Notes: generated by a model from the letters alone, not told the origin. Positions 1 through 6,133 are shown, counted from the stretch's first letter. The stretch: DNA of 6,133 nucleotides from an uncultured Pseudomonadota bacterium (GCA_913057845.1 CAJXPC010000116.1:1-6133); one strand, 5' to 3'. Numbers and translations are program-made.

Positions 1-47
1 GAGATGTAGAGAGGTCTCGTGGGCTCGGAGATGTGTATAAGAGACAG
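1..47 (+). other. Illumina Nextera P7 adapter contamination (index N707 + Tn5 mosaic end), not genomic
   Basis: Read in order, the stretch contains GAGAT (1-5, the end of the P7 flow-cell sequence), GTAGAGAG (6-13, which I recall as the adapter-strand form of Nextera i7 index N707), GTCTCGTGGGCTCGG (14-28, the Nextera read-2 tail) and AGATGTGTATAAGAGACAG (29-47, the 19-bp Tn5 mosaic end used in tagmentation). All four segments match the commercial design exactly and in the right order, so this is library adapter left on the contig end. Genomic sequence begins at base 48. The contig should be trimmed here. Any open frame or motif crossing 47/48 is artificial. Confidence 0.98.
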
Positions 48-394
48 CTATTTTCCCAATTGAGCCGATCGAACCCAATTATGTTGGGGAAGTTGCCGAG
101 CGCTGGAGGTATACTGATGGATCAGGAGAAATCGGATTTATTTCTTCGGTCACACAAGCTTTTTGTCAATCATGCACCAGAGCCAGACTGTCAGCAGAAG
201 GGTCGATTTATACCTGTCTCTTTGCTACACAAGGTACAGACCTTCGCATGCTACTTAGAACAGGTGCATCCGACACAGCAATCTCAGATGTCATCTCTAA
301 GCTTTGGCAATCGAGAACCGATAACTATTCTGAAATAAGGACAGCTGAAACCGCCACAACACGAAAAATAGAGATGTCATATATTGGTGGATAA
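48..394 (+). CDS. moaA: GTP 3',8-cyclase MoaA, C-terminal fragment (5' end missing)
   Basis: This is the C-terminal third of MoaA, the radical-SAM enzyme that converts GTP to 3',8-cyclo-7,8-dihydro-GTP, the first step of molybdopterin synthesis. The reading frame has whole codons from 50 and a TAA stop at 392-394, leaving 114 residues. Visible family marks are [15 protein letters not shown] (17-31 of the fragment), then the C-terminal [4Fe-4S] ligands in a C-x2-C-x13-C pattern (C39, C42, C56). Next come the arginines of CTRARLSA (R44, R46), which match the substrate-contacting arginines of the family, then [16 protein letters not shown] and KIEMSYIGG. The terminal Gly-Gly is the typical MoaA ending. 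Family members have about 330 residues, so roughly 215, including the SAM-cluster motif, are lost at the adapter junction. This is contig truncation, not gene decay. There is no start codon in the window. The gene precedes moeA by 29 bp, probably in one transcript. Confidence 0.96.
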
Positions 395-423
395 GCAACC
401 GAAAAGAATAAGACGTTAAACTC

Positions 424-1698
424 ATGACCAAACAAAATAGATTAGAAACCATTACCCAAGAGAGTGATTACGATCCTAACTCCATGCCCGTGGATAAAGC
501 CCGAAGCTATATTGGGGGATTCTTAGATCCTGTCACCAGCTCAGAACGAGTATCCATTCGTGATGCGCTTGGGCGAATTTTGTCGCAAGATGTAATCTCA
601 CCGGTCAATGTCCCTCAGCATGACAATTCTGCAATGGACGGATATGCAGTCAGAGGCCATGACCTATCAGAAGGCAAGAAGACTGACCTGACAGTAGTTG
701 GGACCGCCTTTGCAGGTCAACCTTTTGAGGGAGGCCTCAAAAAAGGTGAATCAATTCGAATCATGACTGGCGCGGTTATACCCGAAGGCGCTGACACAGT
801 AATTATGCAGGAGCGCGCCGAGAGAATCGATGGGGTTGTCAGTGTAGATTTCTTTCCAACAGGAGCGAATACCCGGAAGGCCGGTGAAGATCTAAAACTT
901 GGATCTGCCGCCTTACAAAAAGGACACAAAGTCAGGCCGGCCGATCTTGGGCTCATTGCATCGCTTGGGATACCCGAGATTAGCGTTTATCGAAAACTTC
1001 GCGTTGCGTTCTTCTCCACAGGTGATGAACTGGTTGGCATTGGCAATCCTCTCCGAGAAGGTCAAATTTACGACAGCAATCGTTATACGATTTTTGGAAT
1101 GCTCACCGAACTGGGCTGCGAACTCATAGACATGGGCGTAATCAGGGATACACCAGAAGCGGTTGAAGCAGCATTTATAGATTCAACAAATATTGCTGAT
1201 GTAGTTATTACCAGTGGCGGTGTTTCTGTAGGTGAGGCGGATTTTGTAAAACCAATACTGAATAAAATCGGCGAGGTTCTATTTTGGAAAATAGCAATGA
1301 AACCTGGTCGTCCGTTAGCATTCGGAAAAGTAGGTCAATCGCATTTCTTTGGGTTACCCGGAAATCCAGTTGCAGTCATGGTGACGTTCTACCAATTCGT
1401 GCAATCAGCCCTCAAAACACTCCAGGGGCAAGTAATACGAACTCCTTCACCAACCTTTAAAGCACTCTGTACCGGGCCACTTAAAAAAGCACCTGGACGT
1501 ACTGAATTTCAAAGAGGGATCTTGAGTCAAACGACCACTGGAGAGTGGACAGTCCAACCAACTGGGGACCAAGGATCTGGAATTTTATCTTCGATGAGTC
1601 AGGCGCATTGCTTCATCGTTCTTCCCACTGATATGGGAAAAGTTAATGCTGGTGAACTTGTAGATGTTCAGCTTATAAGAGGCCTAATCGATTCATGA
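424..1698 (+). CDS. moeA: Molybdopterin molybdenumtransferase MoeA
   Basis: MoeA ligates molybdate to adenylylated molybdopterin, giving Mo-molybdopterin in the cytoplasm. The 424 residues fit the family (about 400-420) with all domains present. Motifs are PQHDNSAMDGYAV (64-76), GTAFAGQP (93-100), IMTGAVIPEGADTVIMQE (113-130) and RKAGED (151-156). The MoCF/MogA-like domain follows, with STGDELV (198-204; E202 probably equals the catalytic E. coli Glu188), GQIYDSNRY (213-221), TSGGVSVGEAD (263-273), KPGRPLAFGK (293-302) and GLPGNPVAVMVTF (310-322). A C-terminal beta domain includes GRTEFQRG (358-365). The ATG at 424 has only a weak A-rich ribosome site. I keep it over the ATG at 484 because residues 13-23 (ESDYDPNSMPV) look like the N-terminus of beta/gamma-proteobacterial MoeA. 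moaA ends 29 bp upstream and msrB overlaps by 4 bp, so an operon is likely. No promoter is visible in the 29-bp gap. Confidence 0.97.
   Translation: MTKQNRLETITQESDYDPNSMPVDKARSYIGGFLDPVTSSERVSIRDALGRILSQDVISPVNVPQHDNSAMDGYAVRGHDLSEGKKTDLTVVGTAFAGQPFEGGLKKGESIRIMTGAVIPEGADTVIMQERAERIDGVVSVDFFPTGANTRKAGEDLKLGSAALQKGHKVRPADLGLIASLGIPEISVYRKLRVAFFSTGDELVGIGNPLREGQIYDSNRYTIFGMLTELGCELIDMGVIRDTPEAVEAAFIDSTNIADVVITSGGVSVGEADFVKPILNKIGEVLFWKIAMKPGRPLAFGKVGQSHFFGLPGNPVAVMVTFYQFVQSALKTLQGQVIRTPSPTFKALCTGPLKKAPGRTEFQRGILSQTTTGEWTVQPTGDQGSGILSSMSQAHCFIVLPTDMGKVNAGELVDVQLIRGLIDS
1677..1682 (+). promoter_or_regulatory. Probable ribosome binding site of msrB (AAGAGG)
   Basis: AAGAGG lies inside the last codons of moeA, 12 nt before the msrB ATG. 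The spacing is longer than ideal. Initiation is probably helped by ribosomes terminating on moeA at the ATGA overlap. Confidence 0.5.
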
Positions 1699-2087
1699 AA
1701 AAACTTAATAAGACAGATGAGCAATGGCGGTCCGACTTAACACCTGAGGAATATCAAATCCTTAGAAAAGAGGGAACGGAGCAAAGTTTCAGTCATCCGT
1801 TTAACCGGGAACATCGCAAAGGGACTTTCGTTTGCGCTGGGTGTAACACACCCCTATTCACCTCTGATATGAAGTTTGATAGCGGTACGGGATGGCCTAG
1901 TTTTTTTAATCACATCGAAGACGCATTCGTCACCAAAGTAGATAAGAAGCTCTTTATGTCTCGAACAGAATATCGATGTGCGATCTGTGACGGACATCAC
2001 GGACATGTATTTCCAGATGGGCCCCAGCCCACGGGTCAGCGCTACTGTAACAACGGGACAGCACTGAAATTTATACCTGATGAATAA
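1695..2087 (+). CDS. msrB: Peptide-methionine (R)-S-oxide reductase MsrB
   Basis: MsrB reduces the R form of methionine sulfoxide in oxidised proteins. The 130 residues form one complete SelR domain. Two CxxC pairs (C47/C50 in CAGC, C95/C98 in CAIC) form the structural zinc site. DSGTGWPSF (62-70) and HGHVFPDGPQPTGQRYC (102-118) hold the active site, with C118 as the catalytic cysteine (not selenocysteine). The protein has only these five cysteines. At residue 65 (GTGWPSF) there is Thr where E. coli MsrB has Cys (GCGWPSF), so the usual resolving cysteine is absent and C118 is presumably reduced directly or through another partner. There is no signal peptide, so it is cytoplasmic. The ATG overlaps the moeA stop (ATGA), which implies translational coupling. 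It ends 6 bp from the converging fdsD stop. The identity is firm; why it sits with cofactor genes is unknown. Confidence 0.97.
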   Translation: MKKLNKTDEQWRSDLTPEEYQILRKEGTEQSFSHPFNREHRKGTFVCAGCNTPLFTSDMKFDSGTGWPSFFNHIEDAFVTKVDKKLFMSRTEYRCAICDGHHGHVFPDGPQPTGQRYCNNGTALKFIPDE

Positions 2088-2093
2088 AGCAAA

Positions 2094-2318
2094 CTAAGCA
2101 CGAGGCTTCTCTAAAACAGCAATCGCTGCCCGAGACAATGTACTTAACCCTTCACCTCCGTCATTAATCAAATATTCGATGATTTCCTTTCTCATTCTGG
2201 GATCCCAAAATCGAGTGATATGTCCCGATACCCCAGCGATCGCTTCATTTTCATCTTCTTCAGATACAAAAAAATTAGAAATATCGTTCACCATCTTCAC
2301 TAATTGAGATGGATTCAT
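2094..2318 (-). CDS. fdsD: NAD-dependent formate dehydrogenase delta subunit FdsD
   Basis: This is the small fifth gene product of fdsGBACD operons. In Rhodobacter capsulatus FdsD is associated with the formate dehydrogenase complex and needed for active enzyme; its exact biochemical role is less clear than that of the catalytic subunits. The protein has 74 residues, as expected, and no cysteines. The recognisable core is an N-terminal helix LVKMVNDISNFF (6-17), then EAIAGVSGHITRFWDPRMR (25-43), with HITRFWDPRMR as the family's most constant stretch, followed by a GGEGLSTLSRAAIAVL tail (54-69). The ATG overlaps the fdhD TGA by 4 bp (ATGA) and has a good ribosome site, GAAGGG, 8 nt upstream. 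It is the last gene of the leftward operon. No terminator hairpin follows: the converging msrB stop lies 6 bp away. Confidence 0.92.
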   Translation of the reverse strand: MNPSQLVKMVNDISNFFVSEEDENEAIAGVSGHITRFWDPRMRKEIIEYLINDGGEGLSTLSRAAIAVLEKPRA

Positions 2319-3133
2319 ATTGCATTCCCTTCTAACAAAACTCGCTCTTTGTGTGAATAAATGGTCTGGCGTCCATTACGTGCGAAGCCAACTAAGGTAA
2401 CATCACTATTGATTGCTGTCTTAATCGCTAGCGAAGTAGGACCTGAGACAGCCACCAACAGACCAACATTAGCTCTAGCTATCTTTGTAACCATTTCATA
2501 ACTTGCCCGACTCGTAATCAAAACAAATCCTTGATGTCCATATTCCGGATTTAATAGAAGTGCTCCAATCAACTTGTCTAAGGCGTTATGTCGTCCGACA
2601 TCCTCTTTAATCAAGCTAATACTGCCATCTCTATCCGACCAGGCCGCTCCGTGCAGTGTGCCGACATCATGATTCATGGTCTGCAGCGTCTCGAGTGATT
2701 GGAGTGCCCGCTGTATTACATCTGTTTTGAAAGACTCAGGGGCGTTAACTTTAGACACTACCCGGATAGCACCATCAAGCGTTTCTTCGCCACAGAGACC
2801 ACAGCCGGTTCGGCCGACTACATTTTTTTTACGCTTCCTCAAATTATCGCTAATCGTACGCGATACGCTTATATAAGCCGTAATTCCCTTATCACTATGA
2901 GTAAATTCAATGCCATCTATTTCGCCGGCATCAGAGATTAAATTCTCAGTGAATGAAAAACCAACTACAAAGTCAGTCAAATCTGAGGGACTTACCATCA
3001 TCACGGCGAAAGGCTCACCATTGAAGACCAGAGCTAAGGGAACTTCCTCAGCGATGGAATTAAGCTCTAGCTCCGCCCCACCATCGAGCGTCCATTTCAG
3101 CGCCTCACGCTCGATGATAGCGTTAATGGTCAC
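2315..3133 (-). CDS. fdhD: Formate dehydrogenase accessory sulfurtransferase FdhD (FdsC)
   Basis: FdhD passes sulfur from the cysteine desulfurase to the bis-MGD molybdenum cofactor and hands the sulfurated cofactor to formate dehydrogenase. In fds operons the homologue is called FdsC. The 272 residues are full length. Motifs are VPLALVFNGEPFAVMM (31-46), DFVVGFSFTENLI (54-66), GRTGCGLCG (107-115) with the sulfur-transfer CxxC at C111/C114, TLHGAAW (159-165), EDVGRHNALDK (177-187), TSRASYEM (207-214) and VGFARNGRQTIYS (248-260). The start is GTG at 3133. It lies 10 bp after the fdsA stop, with a weak GAGA ribosome site (3141-3144) overlapping that stop, so translation probably depends on fdsA. 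No earlier start is available, and the next Met (45) would delete the conserved N-terminal region. A run of eight A's encodes the Lys-Lys-Asn at 102-104. Confidence 0.96.
   Translation of the reverse strand: MTINAIIEREALKWTLDGGAELELNSIAEEVPLALVFNGEPFAVMMVSPSDLTDFVVGFSFTENLISDAGEIDGIEFTHSDKGITAYISVSRTISDNLRKRKKNVVGRTGCGLCGEETLDGAIRVVSKVNAPESFKTDVIQRALQSLETLQTMNHDVGTLHGAAWSDRDGSISLIKEDVGRHNALDKLIGALLLNPEYGHQGFVLITSRASYEMVTKIARANVGLLVAVSGPTSLAIKTAINSDVTLVGFARNGRQTIYSHKERVLLEGNAI
2327..2332 (-). promoter_or_regulatory. Ribosome binding site of fdsD (GAAGGG)
   Basis: On the minus strand GAAGGG lies within the last codons of fdhD, 8 nt before the fdsD ATG. It supports the ATGA-overlapping start and allows independent initiation of fdsD besides coupling. 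Confidence 0.65.
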
Positions 3134-3143
3134 AGGTATATCT

Positions 3144-5996
3144 CTAAACCCGCTCAGGCTCTGCAGCCTTTGCTAATAATTCAAGCTGTTGTTTATTAAA
3201 CTGTTCGAATTTCTTCTGCCACTGTGCCGGCTGCGTCACAGGCTCCACCTGCACAGCGGTGACCTTAAACTCTGGACAATTCGTCGCCCAATCAGAATTA
3301 TCTGTCGTGATGACATTAGCGCCTGATTCCGGGAAGTGGAATGTGGTATAAACCACACCTGGCTGAACTTTATCAGTCACATGTGCCCGAAGCACCGTCT
3401 CACCTGATCGACTACGGATCCCAACCCACTCCCCTGTCTTAACACCACGTAATTCAGCGTCACTCGGATGAATCTCAAGTCGATCCTCATCAAACCAAAC
3501 CACATTATCAGTTCGCCGTGTTTGCGCTCCGACATTGTATTGAGACAAGATTCTTCCAGTCGTAAGGATTAACGGATATTTGCGGGTCGTTCGCTCACTG
3601 GTTGGGACGTATTCAGTAATCACGAATCGTCCTTTACCCCTAACAAACTCTGAGATATGCATGATTGGTGTGCCGTTTGGCGCGGCCTGGTTACATGGCC
3701 ACTGGATACTCCCATCTTCATCAAGCTTCTGATAATTCACCCCCGTGAACGTCGGGGTCAATCGTGCGATCTCATCCATAATTTCCGATGGGTGCTTGTA
3801 ATCCATTGGGTAACCAAGCGCCTCAGAAAGCATTATAGTAGCTTCCCAATCTGCCTTACCCCCGAGTGGTTCCATAACTTTACGAATTCTAGAAATTCGG
3901 CGCTCAGCATTGGTAAAAGTGCCATCTTTCTCTAGGAAAGAAGCTCCTGGCAAAAAGATGTGCGCAAATTTTGCGGTCTCATTAAGGAAAATATCTTGAA
4001 CGACGACACACTCCATTGATTCAAGTGCCGAGGTTACATGCTGAGTATTGGGGTCAGACTGAGCAATATCCTCACCTTGGATATAAATTCCCTTGAACTC
4101 ATCTGAATGAGCTGCATCGAGCATGTTAGGAATTCTGAGGCCTGGCTCAGAGTCAAGCGACACATTCCATTCACGCTCAAACATCTCTCTTGTCACAGTA
4201 TCCGACACGTGACGATAACCAGGAAGCTCATGCGGGAACGATCCCATATCGCAGGCCCCTTGAACATTGTTCTGCCCTCGAAGTGGATTTATACCAACAC
4301 CAGATCGACCGATATTCCCCGTCAACATCGCTAGATTTGCGATACCCAGAACCATCGTCGATCCTTGGCTATGCTCTGTAACGCCTAGGCCATAATAAAT
4401 TGCTGCATTACCTCCGGTCGCATATAACCTAGCAGCCCCACGCAGATCACCTGCCGGCACACCTGTGACGGCCTCCATTTCTTCCGGTGAATTCCTCTCT
4501 TGTGATATAAATGCCACCCATTTCTTAAAATTCACCTCTTCACATCGTTCGGTAACGAACGCTTGATCATGCAAACCTTCAGTGTAGATAACATGTGCAA
4601 TTGTATTTATAAGGGCAACATTCGTTCCCGGTAATAACTTCAAGTGATAGTTGGCTTTAACATGAGGTCCGTCAACGAGGTCAATTTTTCTCGGATCAGC
4701 TACAATCAGTTTCGCACCTTCTCTCAATCGTTTTTTTAATCGAGAAGCAAAAACAGGATGTCCGTCAGTGGGATTTGCACCAATAACAATAACGACATCT
4801 GCATCCTCAACTGAATCAAAATCTTGCGTACCTGCTGACTCGCCAATTGTAGTCTTAAGGCCATATCCCGTAGGGGAGTGACACACTCGTGCACACGTAT
4901 CCACGTTATTGTTACCAAAGGCAGCCCGTATGAGCTTTTGCACGAGATAAGTCTCTTCGTTAGTACATCTAGAAGAGGTAATGCCCCCAATAGAGCCTCG
5001 ACCATAACGTTCCTGAACTCGCTTAAACTCGGATGCGGCGTATGACATCGCCTCTTCCCAAGTTACTTCCCTCCAGGCATCTGTAATTTTTTTCCGAATC
5101 ATTGGTTTCGTGATTCGATCTTTGTGCGTCGCATACCCAAACGCGAATCTACCTTTAACGCACGAGTGTCCATGATTGGCTTTCCCGTTGAAGTCAGGCA
5201 CCATTCGAACAACATCGTTACCTTTTACTTCGGCCTTAAATGAACAGCCAACACCACAATAAGCACACGTCGTAATAACGCTCCTGTCAGGCTGCCCTTG
5301 CTCTATCACAGACTTTTCCATAAGGGTAGCTGTTGGACAAGCCGCGACACACGCACCACAACTCACGCACTCTGAGTCTAGGAATGATTCCTTTTGACCA
5401 GCCGAAACAGTTGAACCAAAACCACGCCCATCAATGGTTAAAGCGAAAGTGCCTTGGGTCTCTTCACAGGCCCGAACGCATCGAGAGCACACAATGCATT
5501 TTGACGCATCAAAAGTAAAATACGGATTAGACTCGTCTTTAGCCGCTTCTAAGTGATTTTCACCTTCAAACCCATAGCGAACCTCTCTTAAACCAACAGC
5601 TCCTGCAACATCCTGCAATTCACAATCCCCGTTAGCAGAACAGGTCAAACAGTCTAACGGATGGTCCGAAATGTATAACTCCATTACCTCTCGTCTTAAC
5701 TTCGCCAACTTTTCAGTCTGCGTTCGCACAACCATTCCCGACTCGGCAGGAGTGGTACACGATGCGGGGTATCCTCTCTTGCCCTCTATTTCAACCAAAC
5801 ACAAGCGACACGAACCAAAAGCCTCAAGGCTCTCTGTCGCGCATAACTTAGGGATCGACAAGCCGGCCAATGATGCAGCCCGCAATACTGAAGTGCCCTC
5901 TGGAACAGAAACCGGCACACCATCGACCAGGAGATCTACAAAATTTCCTGATTTAATTTCAGGAGTTCCTAAATCTTTCCATACTGTTTTGCTCAT
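3144..5996 (-). CDS. fdsA: NAD-dependent formate dehydrogenase alpha (molybdenum/iron-sulfur) subunit FdsA
   Basis: This is the catalytic subunit of cytosolic formate:NAD+ oxidoreductase: formate is oxidised to CO2 at a bis-MGD molybdenum site and electrons pass to FdsB/FdsG. It has 950 residues. Domains in order: [2Fe-2S] ferredoxin (C52, C63, C66, C80); His-Cys3 [4Fe-4S] (H112, C116, C119, C125); two [4Fe-4S] sites (C167/C170/C173/C177 and C210/C213/C216/C220); Mo-proximal [4Fe-4S] (C244, C247, C251, C279); molybdopterin oxidoreductase domain (about 300-780); and dinucleotide-binding C-terminal domain (about 805-915). The Mo ligand is C372 in CARVCHSPT, followed by the catalytic His373. R573 in LRGQNNVQGACDMG is the second formate-site residue. 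C372 is encoded by TGT, so this is the cysteine form, not the selenocysteine form of E. coli FdhF. The ATG has a GGAG ribosome site 7 nt upstream, and fdsB ends 17 bp before it. fdhD follows after 10 bp. No frame breaks. Confidence 0.97.
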   Translation of the reverse strand: MSKTVWKDLGTPEIKSGNFVDLLVDGVPVSVPEGTSVLRAASLAGLSIPKLCATESLEAFGSCRLCLVEIEGKRGYPASCTTPAESGMVVRTQTEKLAKLRREVMELYISDHPLDCLTCSANGDCELQDVAGAVGLREVRYGFEGENHLEAAKDESNPYFTFDASKCIVCSRCVRACEETQGTFALTIDGRGFGSTVSAGQKESFLDSECVSCGACVAACPTATLMEKSVIEQGQPDRSVITTCAYCGVGCSFKAEVKGNDVVRMVPDFNGKANHGHSCVKGRFAFGYATHKDRITKPMIRKKITDAWREVTWEEAMSYAASEFKRVQERYGRGSIGGITSSRCTNEETYLVQKLIRAAFGNNNVDTCARVCHSPTGYGLKTTIGESAGTQDFDSVEDADVVIVIGANPTDGHPVFASRLKKRLREGAKLIVADPRKIDLVDGPHVKANYHLKLLPGTNVALINTIAHVIYTEGLHDQAFVTERCEEVNFKKWVAFISQERNSPEEMEAVTGVPAGDLRGAARLYATGGNAAIYYGLGVTEHSQGSTMVLGIANLAMLTGNIGRSGVGINPLRGQNNVQGACDMGSFPHELPGYRHVSDTVTREMFEREWNVSLDSEPGLRIPNMLDAAHSDEFKGIYIQGEDIAQSDPNTQHVTSALESMECVVVQDIFLNETAKFAHIFLPGASFLEKDGTFTNAERRISRIRKVMEPLGGKADWEATIMLSEALGYPMDYKHPSEIMDEIARLTPTFTGVNYQKLDEDGSIQWPCNQAAPNGTPIMHISEFVRGKGRFVITEYVPTSERTTRKYPLILTTGRILSQYNVGAQTRRTDNVVWFDEDRLEIHPSDAELRGVKTGEWVGIRSRSGETVLRAHVTDKVQPGVVYTTFHFPESGANVITTDNSDWATNCPEFKVTAVQVEPVTQPAQWQKKFEQFNKQQLELLAKAAEPERV

Positions 5997-6003
5997 AAAT
6001 TTT

Positions 6004-6007
6004 CTCC
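6004..6007 (-). promoter_or_regulatory. Ribosome binding site of fdsA (GGAG)
   Basis: On the minus strand GGAG is followed by seven A/T bases and then the fdsA ATG. This is near-ideal Shine-Dalgarno spacing and fixes the start of fdsA. It lies in the 17-bp gap between fdsB and fdsA. Confidence 0.8.
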
Positions 6008-6013
6008 AAAAAT

Positions 6014-6133
6014 CTAAGCTGCTGCCTTATTGGCATGCGGTTCGAGACAAAAGTCCTCAGGGAAGTGCTTCATGGCACTCAGAACAGGAAACGGAATCAT
6101 CCCACCAAGTGCACACAACGATCCGTGTAACAT
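6014..6133 (-). CDS. fdsB: NAD-dependent formate dehydrogenase beta (FMN/NAD) subunit FdsB, C-terminal fragment
   Basis: The last 39 codons and TAG stop of a NuoF-like (51-kDa) flavoprotein run off the right edge of the window. The readable tail contains GSLCALGGMIPFPV followed by SAMKHFPEDF. The cysteine of LCALGG (residue 7 of the fragment) occupies the place of the fourth ligand of the N3-type [4Fe-4S] cluster in NuoF/FdsB proteins, and the P(F/Y)PV...HFPEDF ending is typical of formate-dehydrogenase-linked FdsB rather than respiratory NuoF. In the complex this subunit passes electrons from FdsA to NAD+ through FMN. The position directly before fdsA matches the fdsGBACD order. The Met that opens the readable part is simply an internal codon at the window edge, not a start. 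Confidence 0.9.
   Translation of the reverse strand: MLHGSLCALGGMIPFPVLSAMKHFPEDFCLEPHANKAAA

Noticed and set aside
29..47. Tn5/IS50 mosaic end suggesting a transposon insertion in moaA
   Set aside because: The 19-bp end is directly preceded by the Nextera read-2 tail, an index and the P7 sequence, so it is a library adapter and not a resident transposon.
33..338. Open frame of 101 codons at the left end
   Set aside because: It begins with a GTG inside the Tn5 mosaic end of the adapter and is out of frame with the clear MoaA coding sequence over the same bases.
395..423. Possible promoter or riboswitch (for example a Moco element) between moaA and moeA
   Set aside because: Only 29 A-rich bases separate the genes. 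They are too short for a structured leader, and I see no -35/-10 pair.
484..486. Alternative ATG for moeA at codon 21
   Set aside because: It lacks a ribosome site, and the preceding residues (SDYDPNS) look like a conserved N-terminal extension. The ATG at 424 is preferred, though not proven.
2823..2830. A8 run in fdhD (minus strand) forming an A-AAA-AAT slippery heptamer; similar A7 runs in fdsA at 4731-4737 and 5087-5093
   Set aside because: All encode Lys-rich stretches within intact full-length genes. No alternative frame product or stimulatory structure is evident, so programmed frameshifting is not supported.
2676..3176. Plus-strand open frames opposite fdhD
   Set aside because: They lie antisense to well-conserved FdhD motifs, show no recognisable domain and have no operon context.
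4736..5005. 89-codon open frame on the minus strand inside fdsA
   Set aside because: It is an out-of-frame shadow of the FdsA catalytic region, which carries the conserved C372/H373 site in its own frame.

Overview
The window reads as one end of a draft-assembly contig from a Gram-negative bacterium, most likely a proteobacterium. Evidence for this is the fds-type soluble NAD-dependent formate dehydrogenase operon, the tight 4-bp ATGA gene overlaps, TGA used as a stop, and a MoeA N-terminus of the 'DYDPNSMPV' kind that I associate with beta/gamma-proteobacteria. Base composition looks moderate (about mid-40s % GC by eye) and even throughout, with no sign of a transferred island. I cannot name the genus.

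Layout. Positions 1-47 are not genomic. They are the 3' part of an Illumina Nextera P7 adapter, with a readable 8-base index and the Tn5 mosaic end. Genomic DNA starts at 48, in the middle of moaA, of which only the last 114 codons remain (48-394). A rightward unit follows: moaA' - moeA (424-1698) - msrB (1695-2087, overlapping moeA by 4 bp). A leftward unit converges on it with a 6-bp gap. Read in its own direction it is fdsB' (C-terminus only, 6133-6014) - fdsA (5996-3144) - fdhD/fdsC (3133-2315) - fdsD (2318-2094). Almost every base after 47 is coding, and there is no intergenic stretch over 30 bp.

How the genes fit together. The leftward unit encodes the molybdenum subunit FdsA, the C-terminus of the flavin/NAD subunit FdsB, the sulfurtransferase chaperone FdhD/FdsC and the small subunit FdsD of a formate:NAD+ oxidoreductase. 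The rightward unit makes the cofactor this enzyme needs: MoaA starts pterin synthesis from GTP and MoeA inserts molybdenum. The MobA step that makes the guanine dinucleotide form is not in the window. MsrB, a methionine sulfoxide repair enzyme, is translationally linked to moeA and is the only gene without an obvious role in formate/molybdenum metabolism.

I find no phage, insertion sequence, CRISPR array, RNA gene or undescribed system. The most useful observations are the adapter contamination and the moaA fragment hidden behind a spurious open frame that begins inside the adapter.
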